The translations under genes were made by a program, and so were the position numbers. From contig NC_054082.1 in assembly GCF_017562075.2 (NCBI RefSeq), positions 8,261,050-8,325,049 on the forward strand: a DNA stretch of 64,000 bases, written 5' to 3'. The stretch is from Anopheles merus (Eukaryota; Arthropoda; Insecta; Diptera; Culicidae). Positions 52,501 through 64,000 of the stretch are shown piece by piece (the stretch's first letter is position 1; every line of letters starts with the position of its first letter). The notes beneath the pieces were generated by a model, which saw only the letters and a program-made list of their open reading frames with translations, was not told where the DNA came from and did no database searches.

Positions 52501-55500
52501 TATATTCAATCGATATAAACATCGATCCATTTTTTTTTTTTGGGTTTCTGCTCAGCATCAGACCATCTCAAATAATCCATTAATGTTTTATCTAATATCA
52601 CGATTTATTTTATCACGCCCTAATCATATTGATAAATTGATACATTGATACTCCTTCGCATCCTACTGGCACTCTATCGACCAAACAACAAGAAAATGAT
52701 TAAACACAGAATTCCCCTCCTTTCTACCCTCGCAGCACGGCCACATCTGTTATCTGCTATCAAAAATGTAAGATAGCAAAAAATATAGATCGGAACCATT
52801 TTACTTACCACGCTACTGCCTCACTGTACACAAATCCTGCCACGGCCCGACGAACCACCTCAAAGCAAATGTCTGATCCTTCCATGCTGTGTCCGATGTG
52901 ATTTGTGTGGGCGACGTTGAAGAGTATGCGTATTGTACGACACACGGCACAACCACGGCGAGAGCGGGGGGAAACAAGAATGAAAAGAAAAGCAAAACGT
53001 TGTATCAAGTTTACCGAAGCTTCGATGACAAAGCAAACAAACGTCGACATCGATAGTGACGTGGCGCAAACGCTTCACGGTGGGCCGAGTAATCAAACAC
53101 TGTGCACGTCCGTACCACTCCCTACCCGCTCTAGTAGGGTGGCTATGACCGGAAATAAGAATCTGGGCGAAAAAGCACACCACACCAAAACGACACTCAT
53201 CAATCCATCGTTCTACAACACGAAATATTTCATTCCATTTCCCGGGAGACTGATATCGCTTGAGACTGCGCTGGGAAAGTCTTTTACCCGCCCGTTGTTG
53301 ATGGTGGGCAGCACTCGCGTTGGCTTCCAACGCGAGCTTGATTTCTAACGCCGATCACTAACGTCAACTCTGCCTAATGCACGACACGGTAACGAAATTA
53401 AGCATGATAAAATATGATAATGACAAAAGCGAACTGGTCCATCATGAGCTGGCCGCTCGTTGCGATATGATGGTTTCGCTGATGGGTGCTGCATAAACCG
53501 AGGTGCCCGAGCTGAAGTGTTCTGTTGAATGCTGAGCCGAGTGATTGAACCGCTAAAGTGCTGTGAAAACATTAACGACAACGGCACGTTCTGCCAACCC
53601 TATGGCTGCGTTTGAGCAAGAATGATTTACAGAATCAATCACCCTAGCACCCCTTTATTTAAAACTCATCGACTCGTTTCAACAGCAGAAGGCTTTCTAA
53701 CGAATGCATCAATTACCAACTTGAAACACGATGCTGCATATTTTTTACATCATATTTTAACAACGAAAATTAACCAAAGAACATAAAATAATATTAACAT
53801 ACCGAACCAATAAAAACAAACATCAGGAAACAAATCTCAAGATTTCTATAATTGCTGCAATATTTTGGCATTTCAAACGCTCAATTGGAATAACCCCAGC
53901 ATCAATTCTTCTTTTCCATGCTGTTTGCCATTCAGCACCAAGCATCAATACTGCTGAAATAAAAAAAGCTATCGTTCAATCATTTTTTACAGCTCTTGAT
54001 AATATCCCATCAACGAATTTCCTACTGGGACGCAGCTCGGCCATACTGCCGTGTGGTCGTTTAACTAATAATCCCTACCGAAACGTGATGCTATATCGTT
54101 TCGTTCGATTCGATCCTCTTTATTAATGAACAGCTACCGAACGTACAAACTAGACATCAACAGCAACAACGAAAAATACAAAAGAGAATGGCGAGCCAAT
54201 ATTTCAGCATGATGGAGAAATTGCTCTTCTAATCCATTCACTGGCATTTCCTTTACCATTTATGCATTCTCGCAAAGAACGGGAAACGATAGTAAATTTA
54301 AAAACCCTATACACAGCGCCATGAAAGAGAGTAAGGCCTCTTTGATTGGTTCCGATTGATACAAAAAAATATTGGCAAATTTTCACCCCAACATTCGAGA
54401 GCCCTATACGCAATCAACTTCCGTACGTGACCATCAGGCGTGGAAACCCCTTACGAGCGTGCAAATGAACCACAGAAATCAGCACATGAAATGGAGTATT
54501 AATGTACACCAATACGTTTGACGGCAAAGTACCCTCAGTCCGCGTTTGATATAATGCTTGCATAAAATATGGAATAAGCTGGAACAAATCACTTCTATGA
54601 GCATTTATCTGCAGTTTTTACAGTACATACTCCAGTGCATACTCATACACCATTGCTGTGCTTCGAACCTGTTTAAAAAATTAACACAAAACATTCGATA
54701 AATTCTGGATTTTTCTGCAAAGAAATTTGTAATTTTTGTTTGTATTTTCAATCAAATTATACCCTGAATGAATGGTTTTCAAGGTTTTAAATATCTTCAA
54801 ACGAGCCATTTCTTCCAAAAAAAACAGTTGTCTTCTGAAAGATGCACAGCTCGAACGAGATTCATACTAAACAAATAATACAAAACATGGTTCTCCAGCA
54901 ATACCACCAGCAAAAAAACCGAATGAAACGACATTTCAGACATCGTACGGCAAACAATATAGAAGTGTGTCCCTTTGTATCACTTCTACGCGCTTCTACG
55001 CCAATAGCAAACCAAACTTCGACGAGCACAATTTCCACCGCAACATATTCGCAAACGGGCAAAGGACAAAAGTTTCTCTCACAATAGCAGCTACTTATAT
55101 TGTTATTGAAATAGTTTTAATTCAGTTTCGTCCTGTCTTGCGTTTCTGCCGATTCCAACCACCTAAACCTACCAAAATTTGCGGAGCATTTTCAATGGGT
55201 GCTATATCTGTTCTTTTCTCTTTTGTTTCCTGCTGTTAAATCTATACCACATTATTTCAGGCAAGCACATTTGGTTCAATGTCGTGTCAACCACGAGCCG
55301 GAGAGGCGGGGAAGCAAACATTCCTGCTCAAACAATCAACCCTCACCGACTGTATTTTGCCCACCGTTTCCTTTGACTCAAAACCAACCATGCTCTAGTC
55401 GCTCAATATCGCTTTTGGGCAGAAGGGCAGCTAAAAAGGATAACCATTTCCTTCCGCACTCCTATCCGGCACAAGCGCCGGGCGGTACCCTTCTCTCCCT

Positions 55501-56984
55501 TTCCTTTCAATAAAATCTAATTACACTAATTCGATCAGAGCTCAAAGCTTTCGAGGCTTCTGCTCTCTGTGGCGTATCCTTTCTTTAAGCGCAAACACTT
55601 TCCTCCCACTCGTTCCCATTTTCTCTGCTGAGCCAAGCACTGCTGACCTGAACATCAAACTATCGAAAAGGCATCCGACCTACCAGCGTGAATGCACCAT
55701 CATCCTTCGGCTTCCAGGAAACCATCAACATCAAATCAAGTCGCCTACATTGTACGGGGAAAAGTTTGCATTCTACAGCGTACAACGACTTCGTAACATC
55801 TTTTATCCTTAGTCAGCGAACAAACTGTCCGCTGGCCAATACTGTCCGGCTCCGGCCACTTAAGATGATTCGACGGAAAATTATGCCAGTGGTAATCATC
55901 TCCAAAAGTCCACTTTATTTCCGCACGCTTGTTCCATCGCTTGTCCGCCCCCCGTGGTCAGTGAGTGTTTAAATCGATCGTATCTAGACCACTTCTTACG
56001 AAGCAAAAGTCGAAAAGTGATGAAAGTGGTACAGGACATCCACAAGCAATGAATCCGTAAAATATTGATCGGAAAAAGTCGTACCCAGCGCCGATCCGGC
56101 CATGGTTGGCGATCCACCACGGGGGCCGAAGAGCTTGATGTTTATCCATAATCATAAATTTAGATGCGTGCCAAAAAATGGAGGGCATTTCAAGAGATCG
56201 AAAAATATTCCAGATGCGTATCAGTGGCGGGAATGGGTTCCTGCGTACGGTTATTTCCAATTCTACTTTATGCTTCGCGCTTATCATCACGCACGAATGA
56301 GCGTCGTACAAAAAAGATGCATTAAATATGCCCATAAAGGGGCTTTCCAAAATAAGCACGCCCAGTTCCAAGGAAACGAACCTGAAGCTGCAGTGGGCTA
56401 GTTTCAATTACAAAGAGCTTTGGGATTTCAAACTGCTTATGTTTAGTATAAAATGGTTTTTTACATGTTTCATTTCTCATATAATCATAACAAATCGATT
56501 ACAATAACAATGTATGCCTAACAGACAATTTTGTAACAATAAATATTTGATAAAAGCAGTAAAAAGCGACGCACTTATTTGCGTTCACAATAGCACGTAT
56601 CAACTGCAACAAGATATTCCAGGAAATTCCATTCTTTAGCCAACATCTTCCACCGCAGTATCGCGAAGCTTTACCTTTTAATACCCTCATTTGTGGACTA
56701 TTCTCCAGAAATGCAGGATTCTCTCCCACCCCGAGCACATGGCAAAGCATTTGCGTGTCTATTTATTACAACTCAAACATACTGCATCGCCAAGGATACG
56801 AAACCAACGCACAGGAGTTGCGTCACGTCGCCTTGGGTTCCATTTGCACAACGGGCGAATAACATTCATCATACTTACTACTCGAACACCATGTACAGCA
56901 TTCCTTCCGAGCTGTACGTTTCCAGCAGCTCCACGATGTGCGGATGTTTCAGCATGTGGCATATTGTGGCCTCCCGCTTCAGAT
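43368..56984 (-). CDS. CASK: CASK (Caki/Lin-2) MAGUK scaffold kinase, partial: 8 internal exons
   Basis: CASK is a membrane-associated guanylate kinase scaffold at synapses and epithelial junctions, binding neurexin, Veli and Mint. In transcript order the exons are 56984-56879, 52886-52809, 52081-51900, 46737-46562, 46229-46107, 46023-45876, 44283-44105 and 43535-43368. All junctions are GT-AG and the phases agree, giving 386 complete codons. They encode the CaM-kinase-like domain from the alpha-C helix region, the calmodulin-binding segment and two L27 domains. Sequence blocks such as LKREATICHMLKHPHIVELL, MEGSD, FEVVRRAVAGFVYSEAVA and [20 protein letters not shown] match insect CASK closely. 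The first exon (start codon, glycine loop, ATP-binding Lys) and the PDZ, SH3 and GUK exons were not found. The gene therefore extends beyond both ends of this exon set, probably beyond the window. Confidence 0.95.
44105..44283 (-). CDS. CASK: CASK exon: first L27 domain
   Basis: After a short linker it encodes NEWADEEAGLEAIQKILDSL, DDIIALQDANCDPDMLAGML and RDVKLHELLQ. This is the L27N helix bundle, which in other animals binds SAP97/Dlg. The acceptor is GGCCTTACAG and the donor is CTGCAG/GTAATC, phase 0. Confidence 0.95.
44284..45875 (-). other. CASK: CASK intron between calmodulin-binding and L27N exons
   Basis: 1592 bases bounded by a GTGAGT donor and a CCTTACAG acceptor on the minus strand. 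I see no additional exon inside. The other CASK introns in this cluster are 569, 83 and 332 bases. Confidence 0.8.
45876..46023 (-). CDS. CASK: CASK exon: calmodulin-binding segment
   Basis: It encodes DRDKLQRIHLGDTVEELKRY and NARRKLKAAVQTVAGG, a basic amphipathic stretch that corresponds to the calmodulin-binding and autoregulatory helix of the CaMK family. The exon ends TCAA/GTGAGT, phase 1, after an acidic DTDS linker. The intron between this and the preceding exon is only 83 bases. Confidence 0.95.
46107..46229 (-). CDS. CASK: CASK exon: end of kinase domain
   Basis: It has 41 codons, phase 0 at both ends. It encodes LDTPEWKHISSNAKDLVLKM, LAPNPISRPT and ITEVLDHPWIR, the last helices of the CaMK-like domain; HPWI is the usual terminal motif. 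Confidence 0.96.
46562..46737 (-). CDS. CASK: CASK exon: APE motif and kinase C-lobe
   Basis: It reads GRVGCPHYMAPEVVARRVYG, then [20 protein letters not shown] and PFHGSGKRLQDAIARGRVT. The APE motif and the DVWGAG aspartate of the kinase fold are intact. The donor is GTCACG/GTAAGT, phase 0. Its upstream intron is about 5.2 kb. Confidence 0.96.
46738..51899 (-). other. CASK: CASK intron inside the kinase domain, 5.2 kb
   Basis: It splits the glycine codon after ETH. It contains CA/TG-rich tracts near 48450 and 50490-50580. The long frames around 50.1-50.8 kb are readings of those repeats. Confidence 0.85.
51900..52081 (-). CDS. CASK: CASK exon: atypical catalytic and metal-binding loops
   Basis: It encodes HYLRQILEALRYCHENDIIH, RDVRPACALLATADNSAP, then VKLGGFGSAVQL. 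The HRD aspartate is present. The Asn that normally binds Mg is Cys (codon 27 of this exon) and DFG is GFG (codons 43-45). Both changes are known CASK features, linked to Mg-independent ATP use. The exon ends CATG/GTAAGT, phase 1. Confidence 0.96.
52809..52886 (-). CDS. CASK: CASK exon: MEGSD to YSEAVA
   Basis: This 78-base exon completes a Tyr codon, then encodes MEGSDICFEVVRR and AVAGFVYSEAVA. It ends TG/GTAAGT, so the next exon completes a Cys. The sequence is almost identical to the insect CASK block that follows the kinase hinge. Confidence 0.95.
52887..56878 (-). other. CASK: CASK intron inside the kinase domain, 4.0 kb
   Basis: It splits the Tyr codon between VFE and MEGSD. It contains no exon I recognise. 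The next intron downstream (52808-52082) is 727 bases. Confidence 0.85.
56879..56984 (-). CDS. CASK: CASK exon: kinase N-lobe, alpha-C to hinge
   Basis: The reverse strand reads ATTACAG/AT at the acceptor, completing an Asp codon. It encodes LKREATICHMLKHPHIVELL, then ETYSSEGMLYMVFE, and ends TA/GTAAGTAT in phase 2. The Glu of the alpha-C helix (KREA) is present. The preceding exon must end in phase 1 and was not located. Confidence 0.95.
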
Positions 56985-59900
56985 CTGTAATGGACGAGGA
57001 AAGTAGACAGGCAGCATAAGTCTTCACAGTTCAAAGATTTCCACGAAAAACGACGCACAAAAACTTTTGTTATTTTCAGAAAAATTAAGCACAGAAGCGG
57101 TAAATAAGAAAAACCAGCTATTTTAGATAAAGATAACAGAGAATTCCACCATCGCAAACATATCGCCTCTTTTGTGCGGTGCTGTTCTGCTCGACAAGAT
57201 AAAAAGGGATGTAACAGATAGAGTATCAGACAGCCTTAATTTCAGCCATGTTTGGCGTCGGTTCTGCAAATAAATTTGTGAAGCTTGTGATTTGTTTGTG
57301 CTGGATTGTACAGTCTTTTGATCTTGTCGATGGTAAACAACAACTGAAAAGCAAAAGCAAAAATACAACTTAGATTCTGAATTTAAAAGCGGTACCATAC
57401 TCTGCCTTTTTGCTATGCAGTAAAAAGCATTGGCAGGGTTTGTCAGAAGCAAGTCACATTGAATAACCGTCACCATGAAAGTTTAGCTTGATTCCTTTCG
57501 TTTTTTTCTCCATTATTTTTTTGATCATAAGCTGAACCTGTAGCTACACACGATTTTCGATTTTTCCGCAAGCATTAAATTTTGCAACAATTTTCTATTT
57601 TCCCTTCTTGTAAAATAAATCAAATTGCTCGTTAGCATTCACGCCATCAAAATGAAATTATTTTTTACACCATCATCGAAAAAAGGCTAGCCCAGTTGAA
57701 ACAAAAACCAAGCTACAGGTTTGATACGTTAACAAACAATGTATGCACCACGGGCAAAATAATCAAATGCCGTTCAACGGCTCGGGGCTCAAAATTGCTT
57801 CATTTCCATTCCAGCAATTCGACCACGGGAAGGAGGCGTGGCCACTAGATTCTCGATCGGCGATCTAATCCCACGGGCCGTTTAAATAGAGTGAGCAACA
57901 GCAGCTGCACCAGAAGCGGCAACAAACGTCAACCACCGGCGGCAGGACAAAGCCTACCAACAAGCCAAAAAGCTCTGAAAAATCAGCAACTCCACAGCGG
58001 CCTACGAAGCCAACATACGCCCTCGTATGCCCTGCGTCAGGCACATACACGCCAGACGCAAATGCTAAAAATGGGGACCACACTTTACCAAAATATCATG
58101 GCATGTAATTCAGTGACGCGCTCGTAGATCTGCATATATAAGCTGGCATGAATTCCTAAGCAGGCAACCCTTAGCACAGCCTCTTGCATTGTGAGGGAAG
58201 CATATATGGCAATATAGAAGCCAGCTCTACAGTCAGCTTTACAGTGAAGGAATAAAATATTTCCTTATTCGTGTATAGGATCTTTTATAATTTAGATAAA
58301 AATTAAAATATCATTCCATTAGTATTCTATCCATTAAAATAATCGTTCTTATGAAACTATCGATCTCTTTCATTACACTTTGCTTGATGTAATTTTTTTA
58401 TGATAACATAAATTAACTGTTTAAATAAATTCCGATTGAAATGACTGTCAAGTTACAACTCTAACAGCACACATCCTTCATTAGTTATTCGCAACTAGTT
58501 CACTGGGGCCGTGTAACAAGTGAAACGCTTACAAGGAAAGATAACTCTACCCTATTGACACTATTTATTATACCTCTTTGAACCCATACGATAAGCACAC
58601 ACTGTGCCCGCCACCATAGTACCGTGCATGTGTTCGAGTGAAGCACATGACCAACATACTGATAGAACTTTTGCATTCATTAGAACGTGTAGTAGCAGCC
58701 AACCAGACCAAACCATCATCAAACCAAAACTTCGCCACGACTTCCCCTCGTCTTCGCAGGCGAGGTCATGTTGTAGTGGGATTCTTTCTCGTAGTGCTGG
58801 CACCCGTCGTCGTGTACCTTCCACCACGCTCCATAACTTGGCCGGAAATTGAATTCTTCTCATCACATGCACACACAAACACACACAAACTCATACATAC
58901 CATTTGGAATGGGAACCAAATGCCTCGTGTGAACGGTGACGAATGGTGTTGCAAGGGCTGTGCTGCTACCCTGCTGCTGAGAAAACAATCTCCCCGTGGT
59001 ATGCTACAAGCTACACGGCACAACACGTGTGCTTTACGGTTACTGCATGACTTCTGGCTCCATTTACTGAGTCAAATTATTTAGTCCACTTACACAGGCG
59101 CTCCTCGCGTTTTCACAAATCTACCCATCTGTGTTTGGGGCACAGGTATTGTGCCGTGAGCTTTAGGGTGAAAAATAACAGCTACAATTTTCGTCTGACA
59201 GCAGCAGTATTCGCAGCATCCTGTAGCTCCCATAACTTTGGGAACCATTAAATATTCAATTTTTAGTCAGGGTGTTTTTTTCACATCCACATTATACATT
59301 ATTGGAAATAATATTTGTTATTAGCGTGGTCCCTTCTTTTTGGGAAGATGAAATGCTTCGACGAAAATGTACTAACCGCAGGCAATGGCAGGAAATGGGT
59401 TTATCGATCGAAGAAAAATATCTCGTTTGCTTTTTTTTTGGGTTGATTTTCAATCTTTAACCCGCTTTCGCAAGCCCCGCCATTTTTGCCGGAAATTCAC
59501 TGAGTACCCATATAAAATTGAGAAATCAATCCGAATTACGCTCCCGTCGTGCCGTCGTGCACTTTTCTCTCCTCTGGCCAAAAACTTAATAACTTGCGGC
59601 CCCGAACATAAATTTCACTTTCACCAACGGGGATTTACAATAAAACTGAACAGCATAATTTATTCATAGCGACTTTTTTTATTCTTACGCTCTTTTCTGC
59701 TACGTTGTGGTTTGCTTGGCTGAAAACTTGGGAGATGCCAAATATGCCAATCTATTGCGTGATTTACGTGCCCTTTATTTTTCAATTTGGAGCTGAACAA
59801 AACGAGATAACGCATGAATGTATTTCAGTTATCAAAACATACAGTTGAAGATTCTTGTATTATGGCAAAATTTACACTCCCACAAACCTTACTTTAAAAC

Positions 59901-60431
59901 AAAGATGTATGAACAATTCTTAAATTTACATCGTGCTATCGTTTCTTCCCATTGCATTGCCAATCTAAACAAAGATTATTAAGTTTAGCCAATAAATAAG
60001 TTTTGACAAAAGCAAACAATTCAAATAACACCTATGGCCAGCTGGGCTGCAGCCCACATGTTTTATTTCATTTTAAGATGAGAATCATTAAGTCCATTTT
60101 TCTTTACATATTGTTGAACAATAAGTCCTCTACAAACGATTCATGTGTTGCTAGCAGTTCAGTTTTTGAACATTTAGTCCGTGAAAAGCGTGCTGCGTCT
60201 TCAACTCGGTAACGTTTTGGACAGATTTGTATTCCGTGCTATATAGTACATTTGCTTCATCTTGCTCCGATAAGAAACGACGAATTTAATAAACAACAAA
60301 TTATTTTAGTTTTTCTCTTCCTGATTTTCAGGCGGTTCATTCTTTTCTACATCTAGACAAAAGCGTGGCATAACAAACGCTCCTAAGAGAGCATAAAAAA
60401 GACGCGACAAAAAACTATGCATCCACAGTCA

Positions 60432-60469
<38 letters not shown>

Positions 60470-63288
60470 AGCCGGCCGGCCTGCCGCTAATCGAAACGAA
60501 CGGCAAGCCACAGTGCATAATCTATGATAATTGCTTTCGCTTTTCCAGCTCATCCTACAGCAAATTCTTCGCACAAAACGAATGCCTGTGCACAACAAGC
60601 TCTACGAGCAGGTCCCAGCGGGCGGGTTTTTTTTTGTGTATTATTACCCTCCTCCCCTTTTCTCCCAACCACTCTTACTCATTGCATTGTTGTACTTTTG
60701 TCCGCCGCCCGGACACCTTCCCACCTCGCAGTGACCATTGATATCAGATGAAGCAGGGGACTGATACCATGTAATGGGCAGGATTTCGAATATTTCAGAT
60801 CTCTTTGACCAACGGCCCTGGTAAAACAAACAGGACTGGTGTCGGCACTGTGGTATACGGCAAACCACCACCACCACCAGGGCCAATAATGTCTTCGGTC
60901 GACTTGACTGTGTGGCAAGAATACTAATCAGCGGAATGGTAGGTTCGCCAGCCATCCGGACTCGAGTAATTTTTCACCGTAATGAATTTCACGTCGATGG
61001 ACATTCTTTACACTCCGTTCCGGCGGGAGAGTACGAGCGGTGGTACATGAAACGCAAAAATGAACAGCAAGGCTGTACAGCATTATTGAAAGTCTGCAGC
61101 AAATGAAACCGGTACGGCACAATGAAGCTAAAAGCATTTTATCGGCTAGAGCTATACATTGCTGTACATTTACCAAAGAGCATCAGAAAATTGTCTGTAC
61201 AGGCTTAAAACTACAGTATTTGGTCGTTGCTACAAGACACTCTGCTGTTGTTGGTTTGGAAAAACAGTTTTGTACATATATAAGCATAGATTTCCAGATT
61301 CCACCGAACCGCAAATTGAAACGTTTAATTTACAAACCGTCCCAAAGCGACCTCAAAGAGAAATTCTAATCGGGGCATGTAAAAATAAATTCCCCATCAT
61401 CGCCGCCCGCAACCGAAAACAACATACACACTCAGTCGTCAGCAGTACTTTATCAAATTATCTCCGAGCGTGATGGAGTCTGTCCGCAAGCTCCGACCAC
61501 ACAAAGCACACAAAGATCGCTTCTAAGATTTTGGACGATTGGAAAACGACCGATCCGTATTGGGCTAATGTATAATGCAAGGCTTTTACTTCGCCACTCG
61601 AATAAAACAGGGCGAAAGTTTGCCTGAGTGAATGCGATTCTTTCTTTGCACTCGTGTGAGTCGATCACACATGGTAACCTCCTCTATCATCCGTTGCTTC
61701 TAGGAACCGACTGGGCATAAATTATTCATGCAGTTATTCTTTTCCTTCAGCGGCGTGCTGCCTGCTATGGTCGTTCCTCTTTTGCTTTCGGTTTGACATG
61801 CCGCGCTTGCCAATTCGAACTTTCTGTGATGGACAATCACTTCGATTGTAACATTCTTTCTGCGTTGCCTTCCCACAGACTCATGGCTCCTGCCGAGCTA
61901 AACAATCAAATGTTCACCCGTCCAGCTGACCGGAAAACCAAGTTCCCGACACTGCTCGGTACATCACCACACTCTTTTCGTGCACAATAAATCATGCCCA
62001 TGTTCCATTAATCTTTCCAAAGATAATTGGCTTCCCCTTTGCTGGTTTGTTTTAACGACGATGGCACCATAACCGACACAGGCAGTTGGGCCATTGTTGT
62101 AAGAGTTCCCAGTAAAGTGACAGCAAGCAAATCGCAAACGACGAAAGTATCCCTCAAGCTTGCGCTCCTTCTCGTACACTCTTACCAAAACTTTCCCGAT
62201 AACCCTTGCGCAACTCACCCAAGCAACTGGTGACTTTTAGTGTCCGTCACCCCCATTCACCCGTACGCAAGTTTACGATGAATTTGGGCTACGATGGATG
62301 ACATTTAACGGCAGGTCAAGCCATGCCTCTCCATAATACCTTGACGATGTTCCATGAGAGTTCACACACAAATCAAACGAGATGGAACCGCCTCAACCGC
62401 TCACCCCATTCCCGCATCGAATTCCCACCCCGGCGTGCGGTGAACATAGTTCACTTCAATTAACATCGCACCAGCACCACGCCGTCTTCTGCCCGCGGAT
62501 GTCGCTCCAATCCGTCCCCAGTAGCAGCGCACGTGCGTTCATGGTGAATTCGTTCGGCATTCTCCAAATTCCAAAATGGCTCCCACGGCGTTCCAGCAAA
62601 TGGTACCCGTAACTGTGGTGGCGTCTGGCGTTTCATTGGTGCCGCACGAATGAATAATGATGACAACGGCAGTGACGACGTAATCAATCATCCACGGGCA
62701 GGCACACGGGCACCTCTACGTCGATTCGTGTCGGCTCGGGCTGGCTACCGAGGTCTCTCTTCCAGACCATTTCCCGCCAAATTGAATTACGGAAGTTCCG
62801 TGCCCGAACAGCTTCAACCGTTTCACGCCACAATCTGACGCCTGCAAAAACCGATGAAGCCATCCAAAAGCCCTCCCGGGAAACGCAACGTGTTTCCGTT
62901 GTTACCGAGGCTAAACCCCTTTTTTCGGGAAAACAACACAATCCTATAAACTTTCCCCTCAACACCTGTTCTTCTGCGTGTATGCGATTCGGGTGCTTTC
63001 CTTGCAAATAGGGAAACCAGAGAGTATTTCTTTGCTCCCTTCTTACCCTGCGCGCACGTCATCTCGCGTGTGGTTTCACACCAAATCAGCAGGCAGTAAA
63101 ATCACAAAACCACAAGCTTTTCACCGACTGCCGCACCAAACTCCCTAAACACCTTGGTGTGCACACGTACAGCAAATTATTAATTATACATATTCGTCAG
63201 AACCAGTCTGTCGGATCGGATCAACGTTGCCGCGAATACCCTCCACGGTGCCATTTGCGAACTTCAGCAGGGTCAACAGGGACGCACT
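56985..63288. other. Upstream CASK intron or intergenic DNA, no gene recognised
   Basis: About 6.3 kb searched on the minus strand for the CASK glycine-loop exon without success. It contains the CA microsatellite with palindrome at 60.4 kb. GC-richer patches near 57.9, 58.7 and 62.5 kb have open frames but no family resemblance. Confidence 0.55.
60436..60468. repeat. (CA)n microsatellite followed by a GCCGGCCGGC palindrome
   Basis: About 16 CA units, then a ten-base G/C palindrome at 60471-60480. Confidence 0.95.
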
Positions 63289-63916
63289 TCACCGATTGAG
63301 CACCTTCCGGCCCGTTTTCTTGGGCGGCTTCAAATGCGTACAGTAAGATGTATGTGTATGTTTTGTGCAATGTTTCAAGCACTACCGACCGACCAATGTT
63401 ACTGCGAGTTCGAAGCGTACTCGCGCCTACAGTAAGCTCCCATCATTCAATCGCAACTACACACACGTTCCTCGAAAATGTCGAAAAGCACTGATGCATG
63501 AAAACATAATTTTAGCGTCGGCTGCGTGTAACTTTCCGAACGGAAAAGCGACTTTGCTTCTACTTATTTGCTTTACATTACCCACACATGCACACACACA
63601 CACCGATCGGACGGAAGTGCTCGGGAGACACTGCCTGGCAAGGAAACCGGTCGGATCCGCCGGCAGCAAGTTCTCGATGGTGTCGTAACGGCAAAGGGCC
63701 GCACGCATGGTTGACTTCTGCTGAAATATGGCCTGTGTCAGCAGGAAAAATGTACTGATGAAGAATGAAAAGTAATGAGGATGTGTAAGTGTGGGTGTGT
63801 GCGTCGTAGTGTGTAAAAACGTACAACTTGACTGATGAAAAAGCCAATTTTCGAGAACGGTTCCCTCGGAGGCGTAAAGAAGGTGCATGGGACGAGCACC
63901 ACAGAGCACGGTATCA
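63289..63916 (-). CDS. Possible C-terminal exons of an unidentified minus-strand gene
   Basis: Three segments can be joined in phase: 63916-63825 (acceptor TTCTGGCAG, donor GTT/GTACGT), 63732-63604 (acceptor CTGACACAG, donor TCG/GTGTGT) and 63327-63289 (acceptor TTTGAAG, TGA stop). Readable pieces are CTFFTPPREPFSKIGFFISQ, CRYDTIENLLPADPTGFLAR and a basic tail PPKKTGRKVLNR. Third-codon-position GC is high in the middle segment, as in the certain exons. I do not recognise the family. Other reading frames are open at the last segment, and the third donor is a GT-repeat, so the model may be wrong. If real, it would lie upstream of, or nested inside, the 5' part of CASK. Confidence 0.28.
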
Positions 63917-64000
63917 CTGCCAGAAATTAAAGCTAATCTTTTAGCAGCAGGCGCTTTTCAAGGTAAATAGTGTATTACAGTTTTTGTTCGAGTATGTATA

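Noticed and set aside
55958..56407. 149-codon minus-strand ORF inside a CASK intron
   Set aside because: Unspliced and unrecognised, and the opposite strand is open for 99 codons over the same stretch.
63190..63290. Alternative C-terminal frame (LTLLKFANGTVEGIRG...) on the minus strand
   Set aside because: It needs a weaker acceptor and does not join the preceding candidate exon in phase.
1..64000. tRNA, rRNA, well-known microRNAs and CRISPR arrays
   Set aside because: No tRNA-like box pair with a fold, none of the conserved insect microRNA cores I recalled, and no regular repeat-spacer pattern were seen by eye.

Overview
This window looks like nuclear DNA of a dipteran insect, most likely an anopheline mosquito. 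The placement is an inference. It rests on two intron-split genes whose proteins resemble insect homologues, on GT-AG introns, on moderate GC with GC-rich exons in AT-richer flanks, and on abundant CA/TG and trinucleotide microsatellites. There are no operons and no prokaryotic features. Most of the 64 kb is non-coding.

Two genes can be modelled with confidence. On the plus strand, 20350-25990 encodes an alkaline phosphatase of 548 residues in eight exons. All splice phases agree, and it has a signal peptide, the catalytic serine motif and the metal-binding motifs. It has no hydrophobic C-terminal tail, so it is predicted to be secreted rather than GPI-anchored. A TATA box, an insect-type initiator, a GATA site and an AATAAA signal frame it. 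On the minus strand, eight exons between 56984 and 43368 encode the middle of CASK (Caki/Lin-2), a MAGUK scaffold: most of the CaM-kinase-like domain, the calmodulin-binding segment and both L27 domains. The kinase keeps HRD but has Cys for the usual Asn and GFG for DFG, the known atypical CASK signature.

I found neither the first CASK coding exon (glycine loop) between 57 and 64 kb nor its PDZ, SH3 and guanylate-kinase exons between 43.4 kb and the left edge. If the gene continues on both sides, the first 43 kb of the window, including the whole alkaline phosphatase gene, lies inside a CASK intron on the opposite strand.

Layout: 1-15.9 kb is non-coding with microsatellites and one weak exon candidate (2124-2222). 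15.9-17.3 kb holds a possible decayed Ty3/gypsy-like retroelement. 20.1-26.2 kb is alkaline phosphatase. 26.2-43.4 kb is presumed CASK intron, with one small secreted-peptide-like ORF (28057-28266). 43.4-57.0 kb holds the CASK exons. 57-63.3 kb is non-coding. 63.3-63.9 kb carries a weakly supported set of minus-strand exons of an unidentified gene.
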